Shown: positions 1 through 6,970, counted from the stretch's first letter. The stretch: 7,011 nt of DNA from an uncultured Opitutia bacterium (GCA_903895475.1 CAITUF010000285.1:1-7011), one strand, 5' to 3'. Notes: generated by a model not told the origin, from the letters alone. Program-made: numbers and translations.

Positions 1-600
1 ACCGTCGAGCTCGTTGTTATAGTCGTTGTAGATCAGCTGAGCCGAAGGATCGGCCGCGTGGGCGTATTCGAAGGCCAGCGCGATGAAGTCCTCGCCCGCA
101 GCGCGCGTCCAACCGGACTCGCGTAGCTCAGCCTTGCCGTCATCGAGCGCCTCGTTGACCACGTCCCAGGTCGAGATCTTGCCCTTATAACGACCGACAA
201 CGGTATCGATATAGGCCTTCATGCGGGCCAGTAGGACCTCCTTGGTGGCTGGCGCCGCGCCATCCTGATAGAACCAGGCCGGGGTACGGTCGTCCTTGGC
301 CCAGACCAGGCAATGGCCGACCACCTTGAGTTCCTTGGAGTTAGCGAAGGCCACGAACTTATCCGCCTGATTGAAATTCCAGGCCTGCTCCGTTCGGCGA
401 AGGGCGTCGGGCTTCATACAGTTCTCCGGCGTGACGTGGCTGAACTGCGACGTCAGCAAAGGCCAGTCCGCTGGGCGATCCGCAATCTGGTCAGCGAGGC
501 CTACCCCGGAAGCCCAAGGCGACGCCTGTCGCAAGGTCTGGGCAACGCCCGAAAGGGCCGACAACAAGAGAGCGAGAAGCAGGAACGACTTACGGGGCAT
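1..600 (-). CDS. Secreted GH10 endo-beta-1,4-xylanase family protein (3' end outside window)
   Basis: This is the first 200 residues of a glycoside hydrolase family 10 protein; the reading frame is still open at base 1. Family members cleave beta-1,4-xylan by a retaining mechanism. An N-terminal signal peptide (about residues 1-20, MPRK then a Leu/Ala-rich core ending SGVA before Q21) predicts export. GH10 landmarks occur in order: VTPENCMKPDAL at 56-67, GHCLVW at 95-100 and WDVVNEA at 145-151, where Glu150 is the expected acid/base catalyst. IYNDYN at 190-195 matches the conserved NDYN strand. The nucleophile Glu lies beyond the window, so catalytic completeness cannot be judged. The residue after GHCLVW is Ala, where classic xylanases usually have His (LVWH). 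The ATG at 600 was chosen because the signal peptide starts there. No good Shine-Dalgarno sequence precedes it; the nearest AGGTGAT is about 20 nt upstream. It follows the efflux operon on the same strand after a 112-nt gap with a palindrome, so it is probably transcribed independently. Family assignment is firm; substrate (xylan or another beta-glycan) is inferred. Confidence 0.93.
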   Translation of the reverse strand, partial: MPRKSFLLLALLLSALSGVAQTLRQASPWASGVGLADQIADRPADWPLLTSQFSHVTPENCMKPDALRRTEQAWNFNQADKFVAFANSKELKVVGHCLVWAKDDRTPAWFYQDGAAPATKEVLLARMKAYIDTVVGRYKGKISTWDVVNEALDDGKAELRESGWTRAAGEDFIALAFEYAHAADPSAQLIYNDYNNELDG

Positions 601-712
601 GCGATGAACCAAGTCCAAATCACCTACGATGTAAACCCCGCACAGCGTCACAAGGGGTCAGGCCGTTAGGAGGCCTGACCCCTTGGTACTTAATTGACCA
701 GCCGAGCAAGGC
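601..712. other. Intergenic region between czcA and the GH10 gene
   Basis: This non-coding gap contains the 14-bp inverted repeat at 651-685. It must carry the 3' end of the efflux transcript and, if the xylanase gene is separately transcribed, its promoter. I see no convincing sigma-70 promoter. The best minus-strand try, TTGTGA followed by TACATC, has poor spacing and a poor -10. No T-rich terminator tail is present on either side of the palindrome. Confidence 0.7.
651..685. repeat. Perfect 14-bp inverted repeat, REP-like palindrome
   Basis: The arms CAAGGGGTCAGGCC (651-664) and GGCCTGACCCCTTG (672-685) are exact reverse complements around a 7-nt loop (665-671). The element begins 28 nt past the czcA stop codon and ends 51 nt before the GH10 start. 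RNA from either strand would form a very stable stem. No run of T follows the stem in either direction, so a standard intrinsic terminator is not well supported. The long GC-rich arms in an intergenic gap resemble REP-type elements mobilised by IS200-like REP-associated transposases. It could still act in transcript 3'-end stabilisation or termination. The repeat itself is certain; its class is inferred. Confidence 0.8.
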
Positions 713-728
713 TCAGGCCTTGGCCTGA
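713..728. repeat. Short palindrome over the czcA stop codon, same core as the 651-685 repeat
   Basis: TCAGGCC (713-719) and GGCCTGA (722-728) form a 7-bp inverted repeat separated by only TT. It covers the czcA stop codon and the last codons of the pump gene. The same TCAGGCC/GGCCTGA core forms the inner part of the larger palindrome 28 bp away, with a different spacer. The 2-nt spacer is too short for a tight hairpin, so in RNA the innermost pair would have to open. It may be a degenerate partner of the first repeat or coincidence in GC-rich DNA. Confidence 0.5.
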
Positions 729-3700
729 CTTTCTTCGCTCGAGGTTTCGCTCCCTCCGTGGACCATGCGGTAAAGCAAGGGCAAGGTGACGAGCGTGAGC
801 AAGGTCGAGCTGATGATGCCGCCGATGACAACGGTAGCCAGCGGGCGCTGCACCTCGGAGCCGGCACCGGTCGCCAAGGCCATGGGAATGAAGCCGAGGC
901 CAGCGACCAGCGCGGTCATGAGTACGGGGCGAAGCCGCGTCAGACAGCCCTCTTCGATCGCAGCCTCCAGCGGACGACCTTCGGCGCGCAGTGCACGAAT
1001 AAAGCTAATGATGACGAGCCCGTTGAGGACGGCCACACCCGAGAGTGCGATGAAGCCCACGCCGGCGCTGATCGAGAACGGAATATCCCGTAAGAAGAGA
1101 GCAGCGACGCCACCAGTGAGGGCGAGCGGCACACCACTGAAAACGAGGAGCGCATCCTTGATGCTGCGGAAACTGGCGTAGAGCAGACCGAAGACGAGGA
1201 GCAGGGTCACGGGGACGACAAGCTTGAGCCGATTACTCGCCGAGATGAGCTGCTCGAAGGTGCCGCCGTATTCCACCCAGTAGCCAGGCGGAGCGACGTC
1301 GGCCGCCTTCACGCGGCGCTGGGCCTCGGTGACAAACGAACCGAGGTCGCGGCCACGCACATTGGCCGTCACGACGACGCGGCGCTTGCCATTCTCCCGG
1401 CTGATTTGGTTGGGGCCCTGCGTGATTGCTACCGAGGCTACCTCGCGCAGCGGGATGAAATCGCGACGATCGCTCGACCCGCGGACCGGCAGCGGTACGG
1501 GCAGGTTACCGAGCGCTTCGACGTCGGCTCGGATCGATTCAGGCAACCGCACGACGATCTCAAAGCGACGATCACCCTCGAACACTTCGCCGGCAGGCGA
1601 ACCACCCATGGCTGTCGAGACGACTCGCTGGGCATCTTCGGTCGCCAAGCCGTAACGAGCTAGAGCCTCACGGTCGAGATGGACGGTGAGCATCGGCAAG
1701 CCGGTGGTCTGCTCCACCTTCACGTCAGCCGAACCAGGAATCTCCCCGAGAATCGACTCAATCCGCTTAGCTGAAGCGAGCATCACGTCGAGGTCATCGC
1801 CGTAGACCTTGACGGCCACGTCGGTACGCACGCCCGAGATGAGCTCATTGAAGCGCATCTGGATCGGCTGGGTGAACTCGTAGTTGTTGCCTGGAATGGC
1901 CTTCACGGCGGTTTCGAGTTCACTGACCAGCTGCGCTTTGGACTTGCGCGGGTCGGGCCATTGGTCGCGCGGCTTCATCATGACATAGGTGTCGGCGACA
2001 CTCGGGGGCATCGGATCGGTGGCGACCTCGGCCGTGCCGATCTTGCTGAAGACCTTATCCACTTCAGGGAATTCCTTCAGGCGAGCCTCGAGGACGGACT
2101 GCATCGCGACGGCCTGGGTGAGACTGGTCCCAGGGATGCGCAGGGCATGGAGGGCGACATCCCCTTCGTCGAGGCTGGGCATGAACTCGCTACCTAGGCG
2201 GGTGGACGCCGCAATCGCTATGGCGACAATGGCAACGCTGGCAGCGACGACGGCTACCCGCGCCTTCATTAGGATACGCAGGAGTGGAAGGTAGGCGGCC
2301 TTAGCGCCGCGTACGGCGATATTTTCATGCGCGGAGACCTTGCCGGTAATGAAGATCGCCACCGCCGCTGGCACGAAGGTCACGGAGAGGATCATCGCGC
2401 CGAGCAACGCGGCCACGACGGTGAAGGCCATCGGGTGGAACATCTTCCCTTCGACACCGGAGAGGGCGAAGATTGGGATGTAGACGATGGCGATGATGAG
2501 TTCGCCGAACAGGGTCGCACCGCGGACCTCGCGGGTCGCCTCGAAGGCAAGGGTCAGCCGTTCGTCTCGGGTGAGTAGGCGACCCAGCCTGCCCTGCTCT
2601 TGCGCATAGCGTCGCAGACAGTTCTCGATGATGATGACCGCGCCATCGACGATGAGGCCGAAGTCGAGCGCCCCGAGGCTCATGAGGTTCCCGGAGACCT
2701 TATTAGCGGCCATACCGGAGATGGTGAAGAGCATCGAAAGCGGGATGACCGCCGCGGTGATGAGGGCCGCGCGCAGGTTACCCAAAAGAATAAAGAGCGT
2801 GAAAATGACGAGCAGCGCGCCCTCGAGGAGGTTCGCCTTCACGGTGCGGATGGTGCTGTCGACGAGGGTCGTGCGATCATAGACGGCCTGGGCGATGACG
2901 CCCGCCGGCAGGCTCTCGTTGACCTTCGCCAGGCGCTCCGCCACGCGCGTCGAGACCTCGCGGGAATTCTCGCCGACGAGCATGAAGACCGTCCCCAGGA
3001 CGACCTCGCGACCGTTCTCCGTGGCAGCGCCATTACGCAGCTCGCGACCGAACCCGACCTCCGCGATCTCGCTCAAGCGCAGGGGTACGCCACCGCGTAC
3101 GGCGACGACGACCTTGCCGATATCGGCGATACCCCCGAGCTGTCCGGGAATGCGAATGAGATACTGCTCTCCGTTGCGCTCGATGTAGCCCGCACCGACG
3201 TTCTCGTTATTCCGGGCGAGCGCCTCCATGATATCCTGCAGAGTGATTCCGTGGGCGCGAAGCTTGTCCGGCCAAGGCGTCACGTGGAATTGCTTTTCGA
3301 AGCCGCCGATGGTGTTCACCTCGGTCACGCCCCGGAGGTTGCGCAACTGCGGGCGGACCACCCAATCCTGGAGTTCACGTAAATCCGTCGGGGTCCATTC
3401 CTTGCCGTCAGGACGTTTCGCCCCGGGCTTGGCCTCGACCGTATACATAAAGATCTCACCGAGACCGGTCGCAATCGGCCCCATCGCAGGTTGGATTTTG
3501 GCCGGCAATTGCGAGCGGACCTGCTGGATGCGCTCATTGACGAGCTGGCGCGCAAAGTAGATGTCCGTCCCATCCTTGAAGGCCACCGTCACCTGCGAGA
3601 GACCATAACGTGAGATCGAGCGGGTATCGCTGAGCCCAGGCAGGCCGGCCATCGCCGTCTCCACCGGGAAAGTGATCCGCTGCTCGACCTCAAGCGGCGA

Positions 3701-3889
3701 GAAGCCCGGCGCCTCGGTATTGACCTGTACCTGGACGTTGGTAATGTCCGGGACGGCGTCGATTGGCAGGCTGCGCGAGTGATAAACGCCAACCAGCGCC
3801 ATCACGAGTGTCGCCATCATTACGAGCCACCGATGACGAATCGACCCCTGCAGGAGTCGCTCCAGCCAGGAAGAGGGTTCAGTGGTCAT
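713..3889 (-). CDS. czcA: CzcA-type heavy-metal efflux RND pump, inner-membrane subunit
   Basis: This 1058-residue protein is full length for the HME-RND family (about 1020-1070). Such pumps are proton-driven inner-membrane antiporters that pass divalent metal ions, through the adaptor and outer-membrane channel, out of the cell. TM1 lies near 21-38 and is followed by the CzcA-typical LPIDAVPDITNVQVQ (41-55). The first large periplasmic domain follows, then TM2-6 (about 354-515), TM7 (about 543-562), the second periplasmic domain and TM8-12 (about 889-1040). TM4 carries DFGLIVDGAVIIIEN at 409-423, with the proton-relay acids Asp409, Asp415 and Glu422 all present. The DFG...DGA...EN form is the divalent-cation signature (Zn, Co, Cd, Ni); CusA/SilA Cu/Ag pumps have a different TM4 without DFG. 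QPIQMRFNELISGVRTDVAVKVYGDD (674-699) is another strong family block. The ATG at 3889 lies inside the end of czcB (11-nt overlap) with no Shine-Dalgarno sequence, suggesting translational coupling. The family is certain; the exact metal is not determinable. Confidence 0.97.
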   Translation of the reverse strand: MTTEPSSWLERLLQGSIRHRWLVMMATLVMALVGVYHSRSLPIDAVPDITNVQVQVNTEAPGFSPLEVEQRITFPVETAMAGLPGLSDTRSISRYGLSQVTVAFKDGTDIYFARQLVNERIQQVRSQLPAKIQPAMGPIATGLGEIFMYTVEAKPGAKRPDGKEWTPTDLRELQDWVVRPQLRNLRGVTEVNTIGGFEKQFHVTPWPDKLRAHGITLQDIMEALARNNENVGAGYIERNGEQYLIRIPGQLGGIADIGKVVVAVRGGVPLRLSEIAEVGFGRELRNGAATENGREVVLGTVFMLVGENSREVSTRVAERLAKVNESLPAGVIAQAVYDRTTLVDSTIRTVKANLLEGALLVIFTLFILLGNLRAALITAAVIPLSMLFTISGMAANKVSGNLMSLGALDFGLIVDGAVIIIENCLRRYAQEQGRLGRLLTRDERLTLAFEATREVRGATLFGELIIAIVYIPIFALSGVEGKMFHPMAFTVVAALLGAMILSVTFVPAAVAIFITGKVSAHENIAVRGAKAAYLPLLRILMKARVAVVAASVAIVAIAIAASTRLGSEFMPSLDEGDVALHALRIPGTSLTQAVAMQSVLEARLKEFPEVDKVFSKIGTAEVATDPMPPSVADTYVMMKPRDQWPDPRKSKAQLVSELETAVKAIPGNNYEFTQPIQMRFNELISGVRTDVAVKVYGDDLDVMLASAKRIESILGEIPGSADVKVEQTTGLPMLTVHLDREALARYGLATEDAQRVVSTAMGGSPAGEVFEGDRRFEIVVRLPESIRADVEALGNLPVPLPVRGSSDRRDFIPLREVASVAITQGPNQISRENGKRRVVVTANVRGRDLGSFVTEAQRRVKAADVAPPGYWVEYGGTFEQLISASNRLKLVVPVTLLLVFGLLYASFRSIKDALLVFSGVPLALTGGVAALFLRDIPFSISAGVGFIALSGVAVLNGLVIISFIRALRAEGRPLEAAIEEGCLTRLRPVLMTALVAGLGFIPMALATGAGSEVQRPLATVVIGGIISSTLLTLVTLPLLYRMVHGGSETSSEESQAKA

Positions 3890-5123
3890 GGGAAGCGCCG
3901 GATTTACCGATGTCAGCCTTGATCAGGAAACTGCCTTCGGAGACATAGGTCTCACCGGCAGCCAGACCCTTGAGCACTTCCACCCGGTCGCCGCTGCGGC
4001 GGCCGAGCTCAAGCGGGCGAGCCTGATAGACCTCGCCGTGCTGCGAGAACACCACGTCGAAGCCAAAGAGCGACTGAAGCGCGGAGACTTTGACCGTGGC
4101 CGGGGCCCGGGCGGCGCTGAGCGCAATCGCTCCCTTGACGAAACCTCCTGGTCGCCAACGTCCGTCGGGATTAGGCACGACCACCCGGGCGATGGCCGTC
4201 TGGGTCTCGGCCGAGACAATGGGCGAGACCGAGGCGATGACACCGCTGGCGGCCTCCCCGCCGTCGTCCGCATGGAGCACGACGGCCTGACCGGCCTTCA
4301 CGCGGGCGAGATCCTTACGCGGAATCTCAAACTCCACCCAGACCCGGTCGAGGTCGGCGATGGTGTAAAGAACGGCACCCTCCGCGACGCCGTCGCCGAC
4401 CGCGGCGGTCCGGGCGATGACCACGCCAGCTCCAGGCGATTTCACTTCAGCGGTGACGAGTGTCTGGCTGTTCTCGACCCGGGCGACGACCTCGCCAGCC
4501 GCGACCTTGTCGCCGAGGGCCTTGCGTGCTTCGACGACCACGCCAGCGAAACGGGCGGTGGCACGGCGGACGCTATCAGGATCAAGTGTCACGCGACCAT
4601 AGACTTCGATGGTCTCGTTCAACTCTGCCGAGGAGGCCTTCTCCACCTTCACTCCCGCCTTTGCGGCGGCCGCGGCGGCAATGACGGCCTGCATCTCGGG
4701 AGCTTCGAACGCCCACTTATGTGCGGTGCCAGCATGCTCAGCGACGATGACGTAGTCGAACGAATGCGGTTCAACTACTTCATGGTCGCCGCGGGCGAAA
4801 TCCCCTTCAGCGGCGAAGGCGAAGCGATCCTCGACCTTGCCCGGACGGACGAGCGTGACGGATAACTTCACCTCGGCAGGCGGCACGGGCTTGCCGGCCT
4901 TAGTGTACCAAGCCCGGAATTCGGGCGGCACGCCGGCCTCGAAAATCGCGAGCTCGAGCGTGAAGTCGCCGTCCTTGAGCAGACGGCCGCGGTGCGGCCC
5001 CTTGGCTTCGGCGGCTTCGGCTCCATGGCCATGATGATCGTGCGACCCTTGGGAGAGCCAGGCCGCAGCGGCCAGTCCCACTAAGAGGATGAGCGAGGGG
5101 AGGAGGATTTTCTTGGAATTCAT
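3879..5123 (-). CDS. czcB: CzcB-type periplasmic adaptor (membrane fusion protein), His-rich N-terminus
   Basis: This 414-residue adaptor would link the RND pump to the outer-membrane channel. A basic start and a hydrophobic segment (about 6-23) act as signal or membrane anchor; there is no lipobox Cys. Right after it comes the cluster SHDHHGHG (27-34), and the protein ends in HDH (412-414). Both are plausible metal-binding sites, as in other CzcB-like adaptors. Residues about 42-143 form the extra N-terminal domain seen in many CzcB homologues. The lipoyl-like (barrel-sandwich) halves are about 187-218 (RFAGVVVEARKALGDKVAAG) and 227-257 (KSPGAGVV...). Only about eight residues join them, so there is no room for the alpha-helical hairpin of many adaptors. 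The beta-barrel (about 258-335) and membrane-proximal domain (about 343-405) follow. The ATG at 5123 fits the signal sequence; the preceding 25 nt contain no Shine-Dalgarno sequence. It starts 34 nt after czcC and overlaps czcA by 11 nt. Confidence 0.93.
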   Translation of the reverse strand: MNSKKILLPSLILLVGLAAAAWLSQGSHDHHGHGAEAAEAKGPHRGRLLKDGDFTLELAIFEAGVPPEFRAWYTKAGKPVPPAEVKLSVTLVRPGKVEDRFAFAAEGDFARGDHEVVEPHSFDYVIVAEHAGTAHKWAFEAPEMQAVIAAAAAAKAGVKVEKASSAELNETIEVYGRVTLDPDSVRRATARFAGVVVEARKALGDKVAAGEVVARVENSQTLVTAEVKSPGAGVVIARTAAVGDGVAEGAVLYTIADLDRVWVEFEIPRKDLARVKAGQAVVLHADDGGEAASGVIASVSPIVSAETQTAIARVVVPNPDGRWRPGGFVKGAIALSAARAPATVKVSALQSLFGFDVVFSQHGEVYQARPLELGRRSGDRVEVLKGLAAGETYVSEGSFLIKADIGKSGASHDH

Positions 5124-5157
5124 AGTTTTGAAGAGGAGTGGATTATGAGAAGTTTTA

Positions 5158-6474
5158 TCAGGGACGATCGAAGAGCGCCTTGGTCTCGGCGAACGAGATA
5201 CCTGCGAGAGTCTCGGCCCGCACGAGCGCCGACGCGTACGCCAGTTCGGCGTCCAGCAATTCGCGGCGCAGGGCGATCAGGCCTCGACGCGCGTCGAGCA
5301 CATCGATGAAGGCAAGGGCTCCTTTGTCGTAGGCGGACTGCACGGAGACGCAGGCCTCTTCGGCTGCAGGCAGGGCCTCGCGACGCAAGGCCGTCGCCTG
5401 CGCATGGGCGGCGCTCAGTTCGGCATGCGCTGCGACGAGCGCGGCACGCTGTTCCACTTCGGCCGCGCGCAGGGACTGCTCGGCGGCGCGGACCATCGCA
5501 CGGGCCGCGCGAATATTACCGGAGTTATCATCGCGGAAGGTCAGAGGGATCGAGGCACCGACGACGAAGGCGGTGGCGGGGCCTTCGTTGAGACGACGGA
5601 CGCCCGCTCCGAGGGTGACATCAGCCACTCCCCGGGCGGACTCGAGCTCAAGTGCGGCCCGCTGGCCGGCGACCACCGCAGAGCTTACCCCTAAGCGCGG
5701 ATTGCCAGATACCGTGAGGGAGGCCTCGAAACGGGCGAGCGCAGGCGGTGTTGCGGGCAGACGGAGCGCCCCCTTAATCTCTGAAATTTCTGAGGCACTT
5801 CCACCCCAAGACGCTGCGAGACTCGCAAGGGCCAACGAAGAGGCGGACTTGGCGCGCGCGAATTCAGCTTGGGCGGATGCCAGCGCCGCCCGGGCGCGGG
5901 CGACTTCGGAGGGCGACGCGGTCGCGGCCTGCAGACGGCGACTCGCCGAGGCGAACGTCTCCTGCGTAAGTTTGAGCTGCTCGCCCGCGAAGACGAGTCG
6001 AGTGCTTTCGGCCAAGGCCTTGGCGAAGGCGTTCGCGGAAGCTGCAAGGATATCGGACCGGCGCAGCGCCAGCGAAGCCTGAGTGACGTCACGCTCGCGT
6101 TCGGCGAAGGCGACGCGACGGCCGGCCTTATCGCCGCGCTCGATGAGCTGGCTCGCCTGCACCGTGACTTCCATGACGTCGGAGCCGCGCGCCAAAGTGG
6201 TACCGCCAAAATTCTCGACCGACAGCGACAGGTTGGGATTAGGGCCCATGCCGGCCTGTGCCACGCGGCCATCGGCGGCGTCTCGACCGAATCCAAGGGC
6301 GAGTAATTCGGGGTTCGACTCAGCCGTCCGGGCGAGCACGTCGCTCAAAGTGAGGGACGCCGGAGATCGCGGGGCAATGCCGGCGGGTGCCGAAGCAGGA
6401 GCGGTCAGCGGGTCGGCGGCATGGCCGAGGACGGGCAAGGTTAACGTCAGAAAAAGGAAGCGGGAAAGGTTCAT
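5158..6474 (-). CDS. czcC: CzcC-type outer-membrane efflux channel (TolC/OEP family)
   Basis: The 438-residue product matches the length of CzcC-like outer-membrane factors, which trimerise into the periplasm-spanning exit duct. A signal peptide MNLSRFLFLTLTLPVLGHA (1-19) has a signal-peptidase-I-type end (GHA before AD) and no lipobox Cys. OEP repeat one starts LTLSDVLARTAESNPELLAL (41-60), followed by the family-typical MGPNPNLSLSVENF (76-89), where the first beta-strand begins. Long Ala-rich helices fill about 120-225. Repeat two has the CzcC-like strand VVGASIPLTFRDDNSGNI (304-321). It then has helices ending in AYDKGALAFIDVLDARRGL (381-399), a conserved OEP closing motif. An in-frame ATG 90 nt upstream would add 30 residues ahead of the signal peptide, so the ATG at 6474 is preferred. 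No Shine-Dalgarno sequence is visible; CCAAAACC directly precedes the start. It is the first structural gene of the czcCBA set. Confidence 0.94.
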   Translation of the reverse strand: MNLSRFLFLTLTLPVLGHAADPLTAPASAPAGIAPRSPASLTLSDVLARTAESNPELLALGFGRDAADGRVAQAGMGPNPNLSLSVENFGGTTLARGSDVMEVTVQASQLIERGDKAGRRVAFAERERDVTQASLALRRSDILAASANAFAKALAESTRLVFAGEQLKLTQETFASASRRLQAATASPSEVARARAALASAQAEFARAKSASSLALASLAASWGGSASEISEIKGALRLPATPPALARFEASLTVSGNPRLGVSSAVVAGQRAALELESARGVADVTLGAGVRRLNEGPATAFVVGASIPLTFRDDNSGNIRAARAMVRAAEQSLRAAEVEQRAALVAAHAELSAAHAQATALRREALPAAEEACVSVQSAYDKGALAFIDVLDARRGLIALRRELLDAELAYASALVRAETLAGISFAETKALFDRP

Positions 6475-6601
6475 GGTTTTGGATGCATACGGGTGGAGAC
6501 CCAGGGTGCCCCCTTGGACGACGGAAAAGTTATACGGTACGCCTCGCATCCGTCGCGGACGCAAGGAGACCGAGCGGCTAGGGCCGCCAAAACTTAGGCA
6601 C
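6475..6601 (-). other. 127-nt leader gap before czcC with two small hairpins
   Basis: This gap separates the small Cys/His-rich gene from czcC. In the RNA (minus strand) two stems can form in series. The first pairs 6583-6587 with 6574-6578 (5 bp, 4-nt loop). The second pairs 6556-6562 with 6546-6552 (7 bp including one G-U, 3-nt loop). Neither is followed by a T-run. Possible roles are attenuation, processing that uncouples the leader gene from the pump genes, or nothing. The stems are short and the region is GC-rich, so chance is a real alternative. Confidence 0.35.
6529..6534 (-). promoter_or_regulatory. Weak -10-like hexamer upstream of czcC
   Basis: On the minus strand the hexamer TATAAC matches the sigma-70 -10 consensus at 5 of 6 positions, and lies about 55 nt before the czcC start in otherwise GC-rich DNA. 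No recognisable -35 element is found 16-18 nt upstream and there is no extended -10 TG. It could be an internal promoter for czcCBA; the evidence is slight. Confidence 0.2.
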
Positions 6602-6970
6602 TCAAATCCGCAGACACATCGTCCCAGCCCTGAAGGCAGACGGACGAGAGGGTAGCGATGGAGAACTGAAAGTGGGCTCGGCTAGCTCGATAGCGCCTCG
6701 GTCAACATACGCGATGAGCACTGGCACCAAGCAGATCTCCGAAAGGACATTGGCCGACGGAAGTAAAGCGACTGGAGAGTCACCCAAGACCACAGGCGCG
6801 GAAGGAACTAAGCAATCCGAGCAGTCATCAGTCTGGGCGCAGGCTTCGCCGGCGTGCTCGCAATCCGCCGAGACGTCATCGCAGTGGCAATGTTCGCCCG
6901 CGAACACACCGACCGTCGCCAACCTTAGCAGGGCGAGGCAGGCGAAGAGTCTGGAACGGGCTAAGACCAC
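6602..6970 (-). CDS. Small exported Cys/His-rich protein at the head of the czc operon (CzcI-like position)
   Basis: I do not recognise a named family with certainty. The predicted product is 122 residues. It has a basic N-terminus, a hydrophobic signal segment (about 7-24, ending VFA before GE) and then a mature start very rich in metal ligands. Residues 27-53 contain six Cys (28, 30, 37, 44, 50, 53) and three His (27, 29, 39), including HCHC and CSDC, plus many acidic residues. A second mildly hydrophobic stretch lies at 73-89, and the C-terminus is Ser/Pro-rich (PSLPSRPS). Short exported proteins with Cys/His clusters commonly precede czcC in metal-resistance loci; CzcI is the known example. 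A periplasmic metal-binding or modulatory role is therefore the best inference, though Cys pairs could instead form disulfides. The start is a GTG at 6970 with a weak GAAGG just upstream. The frame stays open to the window edge, so the true start could lie outside. The gap to czcC is 127 nt. Confidence 0.7.
   Translation of the reverse strand: MVLARSRLFACLALLRLATVGVFAGEHCHCDDVSADCEHAGEACAQTDDCSDCLVPSAPVVLGDSPVALLPSANVLSEICLVPVLIAYVDRGAIELAEPTFSSPSLPSRPSAFRAGTMCLRI

Noticed and set aside
651..685. Classical rho-independent terminator for czcA
   Set aside because: The stem is strong, but no T-run follows it on either strand, so the defining second half of an intrinsic terminator is missing. 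Kept as a palindromic repeat.
2600..3382. Long plus-strand open frame (260 codons) opposite czcA
   Set aside because: It is antisense to the well-conserved periplasmic and TM regions of CzcA. Its Asp/Arg/Glu-rich composition is typical of a reverse-frame shadow in GC-rich DNA, and no domain is recognisable.
713..3889. CusA/SilA-type copper/silver pump
   Set aside because: TM4 has the DFG...DGA...EN pattern of divalent-cation pumps, not the CusA form, and the adaptor is CzcB-like.
3882..4865. Plus-strand open frame of 327 codons opposite czcB
   Set aside because: It lies entirely antisense to the adaptor gene, has a low-complexity Gly/Asp/Arg composition and no signal peptide or motif. The minus-strand frame is clearly the coding one.
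6475..6564. Upstream ATG extending CzcC to 468 residues
   Set aside because: The extra 30 residues (MRPRRMRGVPY...) precede a complete signal peptide that starts at 6474 and do not resemble any part of the family.
6938..6949. LFAC in the small protein (residues 8-11) as a lipobox
   Set aside because: The hydrophobic core follows rather than precedes this Cys, so it cannot be a normal lipoprotein cleavage site with this start.
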